Origin: Roseibium album
Lineage (GTDB): Bacteria; Pseudomonadota; Alphaproteobacteria; Rhizobiales; Stappiaceae
Assembly (NCBI GenBank): GCA_001404055.1
Contig: CXTY01000005.1
Coordinates: forward strand, 434,001 to 498,000
Length of the DNA stretch: 64,000 bases
Direction of reading: 5' to 3'
Made by a program: the position numbers and the translations under genes. Shown piece by piece: positions 46,259 through 54,725 of the stretch (position 1 is its first letter; each line of letters opens with the position of its first letter). The notes under the pieces are model-generated. The model saw nothing but the letters and a program-made list of their open reading frames with translations, did no database searches and was not told the origin of the DNA.

Positions 46259-48028
46259 TTAGTTGTCGTTCTGTCCCTTGTTTAAAAAATAGAATTCCCG
46301 GCGAAGTGCGGAATTGTGCCAAGGCGATTGCGAGCCTTGGGTCGCAGCATAAACATCTGCCTTGACCCGTTTCAGCATGATCTCGATTTCCAGCCCTGGT
46401 GTTTCGATATGTTTTAAAAGCGCGATGGTGAAGGGACTGTTGTCTTCATCGCCGTCCAGAGCAACTTCGCCAGGTGCAGTGGCAAACCCGATCAGAATAT
46501 TGCCCCCGCCAGCGACAGGCGCAGCGAGACCGCGTTTGACAAAGGAGCTTCTGCTTGCGCCAAGCGTACGGGAGAACCGGCGTGAAAGCGGGTTATCTCG
46601 GCAGGCGTCCAAAAGCGCAATCGACAACCTTCCAGGCGCATTCATGTAATTGAGAACCATCCCAAGCTCGATCGTCTCGAAATCGACGGAAGTGGCATCT
46701 TCGAGTTTTGCATCAATGGGAATGAGAAAATTCTTGCCCCCCATCTGCATTGCATGACCCGCATAAAAGAACAGCGCAACATCGGCGTCCTGAATGTTGC
46801 GCACAAATGAGCGGATCGTACCCTCCATGGCACTCTTGCTCTGGTCCAGGCCTTGAATGACTGTGAAACCAAGCCGTTCAAGAGTTTGCGTCAGGTCGTT
46901 AGCGTCGTTTTTTGGGTTTGGCAGAATTGGGGCGTGCTCATAAGCCGAATTTCCAAACACCAGCGCGACGCGTTTGCCATCAGGCAGGTTGGTGACAATA
47001 TTTTCCAGTTCATTTTCTTGAACGTGATCTTCCTTGGGTCCAATGATTGGGACATCAACGATCTCGATTTTCTTTTCTGGCGCCTTCAGATAGGTGCCAT
47101 GAGCCCAGCCACGCATGCCGTTTTCAAGTTCTATCTCTATCCAGGCACCTTGCTGTGCCAGCATTTGAACTTCGGTGCCCTTCAGCATTCGGGCGATTTC
47201 AGGAAAGTTTGTGCCAGCACCGGCCCGAAGCGACAGAAACGTGTCGCCGCTTCTGCTCAAGTCGCCAACGACCCCCAGTTTTGGTGGACTGATTGTTCGT
47301 TTGGAAACCTGCGGCGGCGTAATGATGGGCGGGGTGACGGTCGGTGGACTGGTTGGAAGAGACGTGATGTATCTGCTGTGAGCCCAGCCTGAACGGCCAT
47401 TGGTCAGGGAGACATTGAGCCACGACCCGCTTCTTCCAAGGATCGTCAATCTCGTGTTTGGTCCCATCCGCGCAATTTCCTGGTACCGGCCACCTGGACC
47501 CGTGCGCAAGGATAGATAATTGTCGCCTCGAGGATTGAGCCCGGTGACATAACCTTGCGGAGATTGCTGCCCCGCGCCGCCGCTTCCTCCGGGCTCGTCA
47601 GTGATGCGGGTCGCAGCGAATAGAGACTGTGAACCGCCACCGGTGACGCCAGTCGCGGACCACACAACAAATTGAAATCGTTCACCATTGTGGAAATAGC
47701 TGTCATGCGGAATGGCACCGCTGGAAATCAATTGGCTCTTGTAGGTGTTGCCTGCAGCCTGGTTCATCCAGCCTATCGTGATGGCGTACCATCCGTTGTT
47801 GGATTGAAAGACGGTTGTTTGGGGAAACCGGTTTGAATAACCGCGCGCCACGGAAACGGCTGCATTGGCATCCGGACGGCTGGCTACAACAAGCCAGCCG
47901 TTGTTGCCGCCGGGCATGACGGCTGCACGTGCCACATCAATGTAGACACTGCCAAGCAGGCAGATTGAAATCATCATCAATGCGAGAGATCTGAATATGT
48001 AAGCGGCGCTGAAGATACTGCGGGTCAT
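46259..48028 (-). CDS. Exported caspase-fold (peptidase C14) protein with two SH3 domains
   Basis: A 589-residue protein with an N-terminal signal or membrane helix (about 10-35), a possible SPOR-like segment (about 42-125), two bacterial SH3 domains (about 160-222 and 250-315) separated by a Pro-rich linker, and a caspase-type domain (about 350-575). Catalytic dyad: His in FYAGHAMQMGG (H425) and Cys in LLDACRDNPLSRRF (C476). This build suits a periplasmic, peptidoglycan-associated protease that cleaves after basic residues, but no substrate is known. ATG 48028 with GGGAG is preferred over 48112. Confidence 0.86.
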   Translation of the reverse strand: MTRSIFSAAYIFRSLALMMISICLLGSVYIDVARAAVMPGGNNGWLVVASRPDANAAVSVARGYSNRFPQTTVFQSNNGWYAITIGWMNQAAGNTYKSQLISSGAIPHDSYFHNGERFQFVVWSATGVTGGGSQSLFAATRITDEPGGSGGAGQQSPQGYVTGLNPRGDNYLSLRTGPGGRYQEIARMGPNTRLTILGRSGSWLNVSLTNGRSGWAHSRYITSLPTSPPTVTPPIITPPQVSKRTISPPKLGVVGDLSRSGDTFLSLRAGAGTNFPEIARMLKGTEVQMLAQQGAWIEIELENGMRGWAHGTYLKAPEKKIEIVDVPIIGPKEDHVQENELENIVTNLPDGKRVALVFGNSAYEHAPILPNPKNDANDLTQTLERLGFTVIQGLDQSKSAMEGTIRSFVRNIQDADVALFFYAGHAMQMGGKNFLIPIDAKLEDATSVDFETIELGMVLNYMNAPGRLSIALLDACRDNPLSRRFSRTLGASRSSFVKRGLAAPVAGGGNILIGFATAPGEVALDGDEDNSPFTIALLKHIETPGLEIEIMLKRVKADVYAATQGSQSPWHNSALRREFYFLNKGQNDN

Positions 48029-48232
48029 GCTGGTCTCCCATCGCCAGCAAACCCGTTTCCGCATAATAAGGCAGTTCAGTGGGAACGGAGAACTTACTGG
48101 TGTGTCGATCAAACTCTACATCTGACCGAGTATGCCACGGCTTTTCCCACCTTTCACAAAATTGCGTTTTTTGAAAACGGAGTTCAAAAGAGTGACGCTT
48201 GTCCTCGCACGGGCACGCGTCACTCCCTTGTG

Positions 48233-48664
48233 TCATTCGGTGCGTTTCATCTTCAAATACGGTTCACCATTCGAGGTTTTCTTGATGGCGATTCCGTCAC
48301 CACCAATGACGCAATTCACGCGGCTGCGATGGGAGGAAAAACTCTCGAAGGTCACGACATCCACGGCTTCGTCGAACTGAATACAAACACGCAGGTCGTC
48401 GGAACCGCCGAGCTTGGATAGCCCGATGATCTCACCTTCAAAAGGCTGGCTCATATAGACACCCGACACCCGGTCACCGAGAGAGAATGGTAACTGCGTT
48501 GCAGCAGAAGCTGCAGCAGTTGCCGTATTCCAGTCGCGAAATCCATACTGGGCTGAGAGCAGTTCCAGGGACTGGCTGTGTGTCACAACCTGCCCTTTTT
48601 TCGCCAGCGCCGCGCGAAGACGCTTGGCCTGAGCCTTTAGGTCCGTAACGCTTGGGAGCGTCAT
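48233..48664 (-). CDS. Glyoxalase-superfamily-related small protein
   Basis: A 143-residue protein beginning TLPSVTDLKAQAKRLRAALA, then VVTHSQSLELLSAQYGFRDWNTA, the marker of a group labelled glyoxalase superfamily protein (related to DUF-type modules often found on plasmids). The second half (LGDRVSGVYMSQPFEGEIIG) looks like an SH3-like beta barrel. Function unknown. ATG 48664 follows GGAAAGG; the frame to 48757 is not supported. Confidence 0.72.
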   Translation of the reverse strand: MTLPSVTDLKAQAKRLRAALAKKGQVVTHSQSLELLSAQYGFRDWNTATAAASAATQLPFSLGDRVSGVYMSQPFEGEIIGLSKLGGSDDLRVCIQFDEAVDVVTFESFSSHRSRVNCVIGGDGIAIKKTSNGEPYLKMKRTE

Positions 48665-48858
48665 AATTTGTACCTTTCCAAGAAAGGCAGGCGATCTGAA
48701 TGGGGCCCGCATTACCATCTGCCTGCACATCCTTGTGAAGGTCGATAGGGGTCGCAAATCTCTGCGAGAGGGGATTCACCAAGGCATTTGCCCACGGGCG
48801 GCAGGTTCCCTCAACCTGGCGCAGGCATATGCCGAACAGCCCAAACTGTCAATGAGGC

Positions 48859-48884
48859 AAAAAGAAAGCCGCAGGCGCGGCTTT
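48859..48884 (-). terminator. Terminator downstream of dnaA
   Basis: AAAGCCGC (48865-48872) pairs with GCGGCTTT (48877-48884), 4-base loop, followed on the minus strand by T5 (48863-48859). It lies 112 bases after the dnaA stop. Apart from it, the 332-base gap 48665-48996 shows no gene. Confidence 0.85.
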
Positions 48885-48996
48885 AAGGAGAGGGAGGTTT
48901 AGATGAAACACCTGGCGGTAACACCGCCCGGAGCTAAATGCGGGAGCGGGCGGACCCGCTGCCACTGGTTGTCGGGGGAGGGGACCCCGAAACAGG

Positions 48997-50460
48997 TCAG
49001 GTGTGGATCAGGCGCTTCAGGAGTTCAATTTCCTGGGCAAGTCCCTTGTCCGTCTTAACCATGCCGTCAATTTTGCGTACTGCATGCAGAACCGTGGTGT
49101 GGTCCCGGTTGCCAAATCTGCGGCCGATTTCCGGCAGCGAGCGGCCGGTTATGACCTTGGCGATATACATTGCTATCTGACGCGGGCGGACCAATGTACG
49201 TGCACGGCAGGAAGATAGAAGGTCAGCCTTGGTCACACTGTAATGCTTGCAGACAACCTGCTGTATCTCTTCCACCTTGATGGAGCGTGGTTCACCAATG
49301 CGAACCAGATCGTGCAGGGTTTTTTCTGCCAGTTCCATTGTTACAGGCTGCTTGGTCAGCTGATTGTGAGCAAAGAGCCGGTTGAGCGCACCTTCCAGGT
49401 CCCGTGCAGAGGCGATGACGTAACGCGCGATATAGTCGGTAACTTCATCAGGAACAGAAAAGCTCGGATGAGTGCGACGCGCAGACGCTGTCCGCTTTTT
49501 CAGAATTTCGTGGCGCAAGGCGTAGTCAGTCGCCTGGATGCCAACGACTTCACCAGACTGAATGCGCTGGCAAAGGGAATGTCTGAGTGTACCGAGTTCT
49601 TCAGGCGTACGGTCAGAAGCCATGATGATCTGCGACGGTGCTTCCATAAGCAGTTCAAGCGTTTTGCTGAATTCTTCCTGGCCCTGTTTGCCGTGCAGGA
49701 ATTGGAGATCGTCAACCAAAAGAAGGTCTATGGATCTCATGGCCTGGCGCAAAACCGGGAATGCCGGTGTACGAAGCGCAGGAACCAGGTGATACATGAA
49801 GAACTCTGCGGAAAGATAGGCAACCTGACGGCCGGTCTTCCGAGCTTCAAAAGCTGCTGCCTGCAGAAGATGCGTCTTTCCAATTCCTGTAGAGGAATGG
49901 ATATAGAGCATGTTCAAGGTGCCTTCATGGCCAGCTGCCATCTGGCGAACTGCAGCACATGCGAGGCTGTTCGAGGCGCCTTCCGCGAAAGTTTCAAATG
50001 TCAGTTTCGGGTTAAGAGCGGCGCCATTCAGGAATTCTGCGGCTGCATCTTCACCCGTGTCAGCCAAGCAAGGAATGGCTGCTGTATTGGCCGAAGAGCC
50101 AAACTGAGGCGTGCTGCTGAAAGGTGCCGGACGACCGCTGATGCGTCTGGCTGTGATTGCTTTTGGAGCCGGTGCACCAATGAGTTGGCGTGGGCGCAAT
50201 GCGCCGCGAACCGTCAGTTCAACACGTTTGATATCGACCTGTTCACGCTTCCAAAGTCCAACGAGCTGTTTCTCGTAATTGCTCTGGATCCAGTTTTTCA
50301 AGAAGCGGGTCGGTACGGACAGACGGACTGCGTCGCCTGTCGTTTCTTCGTGTTTCACTCTACCGAACCAATTTGAGAAAATGTCGTCCCCGAGCTCGTT
50401 TCTCAGTTCTGTTTTCACACGATCCCATTGATCCGAACTGGCTAAGTTCTGAACCTGCAT
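48997..50460 (-). CDS. dnaA: Chromosomal replication initiator protein DnaA
   Basis: AAA+ ATPase that binds DnaA boxes and opens oriC, 487 residues. Domain I at the N-terminus (DQWDRVKTELRNELGDD, FSNWFGRV), a linker, then domain III with Walker A STGIGKTHLLQA, Walker B LLLVDDLQFLHGKQGQEEF, sensor text and domain IV with the DnaA-box recognition motif GRSLPEIGRRFGNRDHTTVLHAV. GGAGG sits 5 bases before ATG 50460; an upstream ATG at 50472 overlaps it and is less likely. Walker A (STGIGKT) departs slightly from the usual GxxGxGKT. Confidence 0.95.
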   Translation of the reverse strand: MQVQNLASSDQWDRVKTELRNELGDDIFSNWFGRVKHEETTGDAVRLSVPTRFLKNWIQSNYEKQLVGLWKREQVDIKRVELTVRGALRPRQLIGAPAPKAITARRISGRPAPFSSTPQFGSSANTAAIPCLADTGEDAAAEFLNGAALNPKLTFETFAEGASNSLACAAVRQMAAGHEGTLNMLYIHSSTGIGKTHLLQAAAFEARKTGRQVAYLSAEFFMYHLVPALRTPAFPVLRQAMRSIDLLLVDDLQFLHGKQGQEEFSKTLELLMEAPSQIIMASDRTPEELGTLRHSLCQRIQSGEVVGIQATDYALRHEILKKRTASARRTHPSFSVPDEVTDYIARYVIASARDLEGALNRLFAHNQLTKQPVTMELAEKTLHDLVRIGEPRSIKVEEIQQVVCKHYSVTKADLLSSCRARTLVRPRQIAMYIAKVITGRSLPEIGRRFGNRDHTTVLHAVRKIDGMVKTDKGLAQEIELLKRLIHT

Positions 50461-51516
50461 TGTGGCCTCCATATGAGGGAACTTGTGAAAGAACCCCCCC
50501 GTGCACTGTCTAAGAGCTGCGCATAATCTCGTCGCCGCTCGTTTGCTTTTTTTAGGTCCGGTAGCCTTTGAAAGTCTCCGAACCGTTTTGGCTTATTGAC
50601 GCCTATGAACCTACGTTAACCTTTTACTTACCACGTTTTCAAATAGCTTATTTTTATGAGGCCATAGACGTTTCATATTGTAATTTTTGTAGATGTTGGG
50701 CGATTTTCATGTAAATTTTACATAGAGAATCTTACGATCCAACACCGTCAGGACATGCTGCAAGTCCTGAAACAGTTGTTCTCCCCTGAGCTGTTTCACC
50801 TATGCCTGTGGGCACACAAGAAATTTTAGGAAAAATTTAACTTTTCAGATCTTTTTCTGAAAGTTATCAAGAGAACGTTCTTGTATTAGTGATTTTTTCC
50901 AAGGTGACCCGCGCTTGTTGTTTGAAAAATAAGGTATTTTTGACAGGTGCAGAGAGAGTATCAAATTCAGAGCAGGGTCACGCCAAACTTGGTCAAGTTG
51001 GAATGACAGGCAAAAGCGGGAGAATCGGTACGGAAATTGGGGACAATTTTCTGCCTTGAGTTATTCTAACGGTACTCGCGAACAGAATTGGACATGATCG
51101 CAACTCTCACAAACATCCAGTCGGAACAAGCAACTGCGAGTTAGTGTGAAAGTGATCTTTGCATTGCCACTTTTGGGAGTCTGGGCAGCTTTATCCCCAG
51201 AGCCTGGTTTTTTTCGCTGAACTGTCATTTCTTGCAATTGAAACAGACCCACCCGCTGTGATCGCCGATTCAATATTCTGCATGGCAAGGTCGGCAGTGT
51301 TTTAAGTGCTATAGAGAAGAAATTGGAAAGTAGTGCCGAATAACTACTTCAAACCTTACTAACGACCTTGAATTTGGCGAACCGGTACGGGGCGGCTAGA
51401 TCGTCAGCCCACGTGACTTGCTTGCTCACTTGGAGAGACGCAAGGCAGAACAGCTGCTCCTGGTATGAAAGCAGCTGTCAGACTTGGTTCTGTCACCCGG
51501 ACCCGTCGTCCTATCC
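50461..51516. other. Gene-free 1 kb region upstream of dnaA
   Basis: No supportable gene on either strand. Contents: AT-rich tracts (50620-50730, 50820-50940), a hairpin TGAAACAG/CTGTTTCA (50768-50775 and 50791-50798), a 10-bp palindrome AGAACGTTCT (50872-50881), and one near-match to a DnaA box, TTATCCCCA (51191-51199, one mismatch to TTATNCACA). DnaA autoregulatory sites and the dnaA promoter must lie here. The small number of box-like sites does not support an origin. In relatives oriC is often away from dnaA. Confidence 0.55.
50768..50798. promoter_or_regulatory. Inverted repeat upstream of dnaA
   Basis: TGAAACAG (50768-50775) and CTGTTTCA (50791-50798), perfect 8-bp arms, 15-base spacer, about 310 bases upstream of dnaA. 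Could be a regulator site or the fold of a small RNA; no T run follows. Symmetry and placement only. Confidence 0.35.
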
Positions 51517-52929
51517 CTAAAGGATACGCCCTGGGTTGAGCAGACCTTTGGGGTCCATCACCGATTTAATTCGCTTCATCATATCCATCTCGATATCGGA
51601 TTTGACATCTTTCAGGAGCGCGCTCTTGAGGCGGCCGATTCCGTGCTCTGCAGAGATACTGCCGTTGAACTCAGCAACAATGCCATGAACGATCGAATTC
51701 ATTTCGTCCCATTTGGCGAGGTATTCTTCCTTGTCCGCGCCAACAGGCTGGCTGACATTGAAGTGGATATTGCCGTCGCCGATGTGACCGAAGGGCACAG
51801 GCCGGCAATCCGGTACGAATGCTTCCACAGCTGCAATGGCCTGGTCCAGGAACTCCGGGATAGAGGCAACGGGAACGGAGACGTCATGTTTGATAGAGCC
51901 ACCTTCCGCCTTTTGCACTTCGGACAACCCATGGCGAAGATGCCAGAAGTCCTGAACTTGTGAGAGATTCTGGGCAAAGGCCGCGTCTTCGACAAGACCG
52001 TCTTCAAACGCCTCGCCGAGAATACCTTCCAGCAGGTCCCGGACCGGGAAGGCTTCCGAACCGCTGGAGAGTTCCATCAGGATATACCAGGCGTGTTTAC
52101 CTTCAAGCGGGTCTCTCGCGCCTGACAGGTGATCGATGCAGAAATCAACACCGACGCGCGGCATGATTTCGAAACCGGTGAGGACAGGACCTGCCTGCGC
52201 TTTTGCGAGCGTGAAGAGTTTGAGCGCCGCATGTGGATCTGAAAGTCCGATAAAGGCGGCTTCAAGTTTTCGCGGCTTGGGGAAGAGCTTCAGGGACGCA
52301 GCTGTAATGATCCCCAGAGTGCCCTCTCCGCCGATAAATAATTGTTTCAAATCATAACCGGTGTTGTCCTTGCGAAGGGTCCTCAGACCGTTCCAGATCT
52401 CACCGGTTGGCAGCACGACCTCGAGGCCTAAAACAAGATCCCTGGTGTTGCCGTAAGCAAGAACGGCAGTCCCCCCCGCGTTGGTGGAAATGTTGCCGCC
52501 AATCTGACAGGAACCCTGTGCACCGAGTGATAAGGGAAACAGTCGGTCGACATTTTCCGCTTCGTTTTGCAGCGTCTCCAGAACCACGCCGGCTTCAACG
52601 GTGATGGTAAACCCGGCAGCGTCCACAGACCGGATCTTATTGAGACGGGAGAGTGATAAAACGATCTCATCCCCGGTTTCCTGCGGGATTTGGCCACCCA
52701 CCAACCCCGTATTGCCACCCTGTGGAACAATCTTGAGACCATGCTCATAAGCGTAGGTCATGACAGCGCTGACCTCTTGAGTGCTGCCAGGACGAAGCAC
52801 CATTGGAGTGACACCCTGGTAGAGGTCGCGCCATTCGGTCAGGAAAGGGGCCTGGTTATCCGGCTCGGTCAGAACATTGGCTGCGCCGATTAACTCGGCG
52901 AAACGGTTGGCGTGGGGAGAGCGCTCCAT
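51517..52929 (-). CDS. FAD-linked D-2-hydroxyacid dehydrogenase (D-2-HGDH/D-LDH type)
   Basis: FAD-binding oxidoreductase of the GlcD family, 470 residues, which oxidises a D-2-hydroxyacid such as D-2-hydroxyglutarate or D-lactate. FAD-binding PCMH domain: LKIVPQGGNTGLVGGQIPQE and GAQGSCQIGGNISTNAGG, then LFIGGEGTLGIITAA. C-terminal cap: PFGHIGDGNIHFNVSQP and SAEHGIGRLKSALLKDVKS with metal-binding His, ending DPKGLLNPGRIL. Length and motifs fit the D-2-HGDH subgroup; exact substrate is inference. Divergent from fabI. Confidence 0.9.
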   Translation of the reverse strand: MERSPHANRFAELIGAANVLTEPDNQAPFLTEWRDLYQGVTPMVLRPGSTQEVSAVMTYAYEHGLKIVPQGGNTGLVGGQIPQETGDEIVLSLSRLNKIRSVDAAGFTITVEAGVVLETLQNEAENVDRLFPLSLGAQGSCQIGGNISTNAGGTAVLAYGNTRDLVLGLEVVLPTGEIWNGLRTLRKDNTGYDLKQLFIGGEGTLGIITAASLKLFPKPRKLEAAFIGLSDPHAALKLFTLAKAQAGPVLTGFEIMPRVGVDFCIDHLSGARDPLEGKHAWYILMELSSGSEAFPVRDLLEGILGEAFEDGLVEDAAFAQNLSQVQDFWHLRHGLSEVQKAEGGSIKHDVSVPVASIPEFLDQAIAAVEAFVPDCRPVPFGHIGDGNIHFNVSQPVGADKEEYLAKWDEMNSIVHGIVAEFNGSISAEHGIGRLKSALLKDVKSDIEMDMMKRIKSVMDPKGLLNPGRIL

Positions 52930-53099
52930 GAGCGGGGTCCTTGTGAAGTTTAACCGTGAAATTTTGGCGCCAACATAGTCAGTCAGGAAGCTGACGTCGA
53001 CGCCTCATTCCGTTACCTGGTCACTTGAAGGAACAAATCCCTTGTGTCATAGGAAGCCAGCCCGCTCGGGTGGTACTTAATTCCAATTCGGAGAATACG

Positions 53100-53918
53100 A
53101 TGGCGGAAACGCGCGGACTGATGAATGGCAAACGTGGCCTGATCATGGGCGTGGCAAACAACAAGTCGATTGCCTGGGGTATTGCCAAAGCGTTGGCCGA
53201 CGCAGGAGCCGAATTGGCGCTGACGTATCAGGGCGATGCGTTGAAGAAACGCGTGGGCCCACTTGCCGAGCAGCTTGGCGCGATTGTTGTTGGACACTGC
53301 GACGTGACTGACAGTGCCACCATTGACGAGGTCTTCAATTCACTCGAAGACAAATGGGGCAAGATCGACTTTGTCGTTCATGCAGTGGCATTTTCTGACA
53401 AGGCCGAGCTCACGGGCCGGTTTGTTGACACGTCTTCAGACAATTTCGCGAAGACAATGGATGTTTCCTGCTACTCACTGACCGCAGTGACACAGCGCGC
53501 TGAAAAGCTGATGACGGATGGTGGCTCCATATTGACGCTGACCTATTACGGCGCTGAAAAAGTCATGCCGCACTACAACGTCATGGGCGTTGCCAAAGCC
53601 GCGCTTGAAACAAGCGTGAAGTATCTGGCCATGGACCTCGGTCCGCAGAATATCCGCGTCAACGCAATCTCTGCAGGCCCGATCAAGACACTTGCAGCAT
53701 CAGGCATTGGTGATTTCCGCTATATCCTGAAATGGAACGAATATAATTCGCCGCTTCGGCGCACGGTGACCATCGAAGAAGTTGGCGACAGCGCGCTGTT
53801 CCTGTGTTCTGACCTCGGCCGTGGCGTAACCGGTGAAATCCAGCATGTTGATTGCGGTTACAACATTGTTGGCATGAAGGCAGTAGATGCCCCGGATATA
53901 TCCGTTGTAAAAGACTGA
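53100..53918 (+). CDS. fabI: Enoyl-[acyl-carrier-protein] reductase (NADH)
   Basis: Final reductase of the fatty-acid elongation cycle, 272 residues of the short-chain dehydrogenase fold. NAD-binding start GLIMGVANNKSIAWGIAKAL, active site Tyr and Lys in TYYGAEKVMPHYNVMGVAKA (Y-x6-K spacing), and RVNAISAGPIKTLAASGI. These are the FabI diagnostic motifs. ATG 53100 follows GGAGAA; the frame to 53025 is a non-conserved extension. Confidence 0.95.
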   Translation: MAETRGLMNGKRGLIMGVANNKSIAWGIAKALADAGAELALTYQGDALKKRVGPLAEQLGAIVVGHCDVTDSATIDEVFNSLEDKWGKIDFVVHAVAFSDKAELTGRFVDTSSDNFAKTMDVSCYSLTAVTQRAEKLMTDGGSILTLTYYGAEKVMPHYNVMGVAKAALETSVKYLAMDLGPQNIRVNAISAGPIKTLAASGIGDFRYILKWNEYNSPLRRTVTIEEVGDSALFLCSDLGRGVTGEIQHVDCGYNIVGMKAVDAPDISVVKD

Positions 53919-53929
53919 TCGATTCAATT

Positions 53930-53954
53930 GGCCGACAAACGGCCGGCCGTTTTC
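53930..53954 (+). terminator. Probable terminator of fabI
   Basis: AAACGG (53937-53942) and CCGTTT (53947-53952) around CCGG, followed by TTCT; an alternative fold pairs GGCCG (53930-53934) with CGGCC (53940-53944). Short stem, so termination may be partial. Confidence 0.5.
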
Positions 53955-54010
53955 TATTATGTGCGCCTTGGCTCAGACGAGCCGGGGCGCTCTTCTGTTC
54001 GGATGATGTG

Positions 54011-54655
54011 ATGACAACACCGATGACTGCGAGAAAACCTCACCTTCTGCCAAAGGTCCATGATCCGAAGCTTCTGATCTTTATTCGTCATGGTCAGACG
54101 GACTGGAACGCTGAAGGGCGGATGCAGGGGCAACGAGATATTCCTCTGAATTCCGTTGGTATTGGTCAGGCGACGGATAACGGAAAGCGATTGGGAGAGT
54201 ATCTCAGGAAAAACGGTATTGGTCCCGAAACACTCGACTTTGTTTCATCTCCCCTCACACGCACACGCGCGACAATGGAACTGCTGCGCCAGGCGATTGG
54301 CCTGAAGTCAGATGAGTATCGTCTTGAAAAAGAAATTCGCGAGATCACATTTGGGTCTTGGGAAGGGTCTACGCTCGAAGAACTGGCTGACCAAGAACAG
54401 GAGTTGATTTTACAGCGCCGTGCAGACAAATGGGCGTTCGTGCCACCCGAAGGGGAGAGCTATGAAATGCTGGCCGAACGCATCGGTGTCTGGCTGAAAA
54501 CCATTGACCGGCCTTCGGTTGTGGTTTCCCATGGCGGCGTATTCCGGGTTCTGCGAGGTATGCTGGAAGGGTTGGACAGATACGCTGTTCCCAAACTTGA
54601 TGTGCCTCAGGACAAGGTTTTCGTCTGGGGCAGCGGCCAGTTTGAATTTGTCTAA
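54011..54655 (+). CDS. Histidine phosphatase (phosphoglycerate mutase-like)
   Basis: A 214-residue branch-1 histidine phosphatase. Phosphoacceptor His in LLIFIRHGQTDWNAEGRMQG, second catalytic His in SVVVSHGGVFRVL, and Arg and Glu residues of the phosphate pocket (RATMELL, REITFGSWEG). Annotated in many relatives as phosphoglycerate mutase, but cofactor-independent and dependent enzymes and other phosphatases share these motifs; the substrate is unknown. ATG 54011 is chosen on family alignment of length; the ribosome binding site is weak. Confidence 0.87.
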   Translation: MTTPMTARKPHLLPKVHDPKLLIFIRHGQTDWNAEGRMQGQRDIPLNSVGIGQATDNGKRLGEYLRKNGIGPETLDFVSSPLTRTRATMELLRQAIGLKSDEYRLEKEIREITFGSWEGSTLEELADQEQELILQRRADKWAFVPPEGESYEMLAERIGVWLKTIDRPSVVVSHGGVFRVLRGMLEGLDRYAVPKLDVPQDKVFVWGSGQFEFV

Positions 54656-54725
54656 AGACAGGTTTCTCGGCTGGCAACGACCTTCGTAATCCGGGTTCTG
54701 CGCTTGTGCGTGGAAACCAAATGTT

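Noticed and set aside
48938..50376. Long forward-strand open frames (for example 49243-50376) opposite dnaA
   Set aside because: They lie wholly within dnaA, whose motifs are unmistakable; shadow frames of a codon-biased gene.
51061..51288. 75-codon reverse frame in the dnaA upstream gap
   Set aside because: No ribosome binding site, no similarity to rpsT or another small gene often found near dnaA; not supported.
50461..51516. oriC upstream of dnaA
   Set aside because: Only one near-match to a DnaA box and no repeated cluster; recorded as a gene-free region instead.
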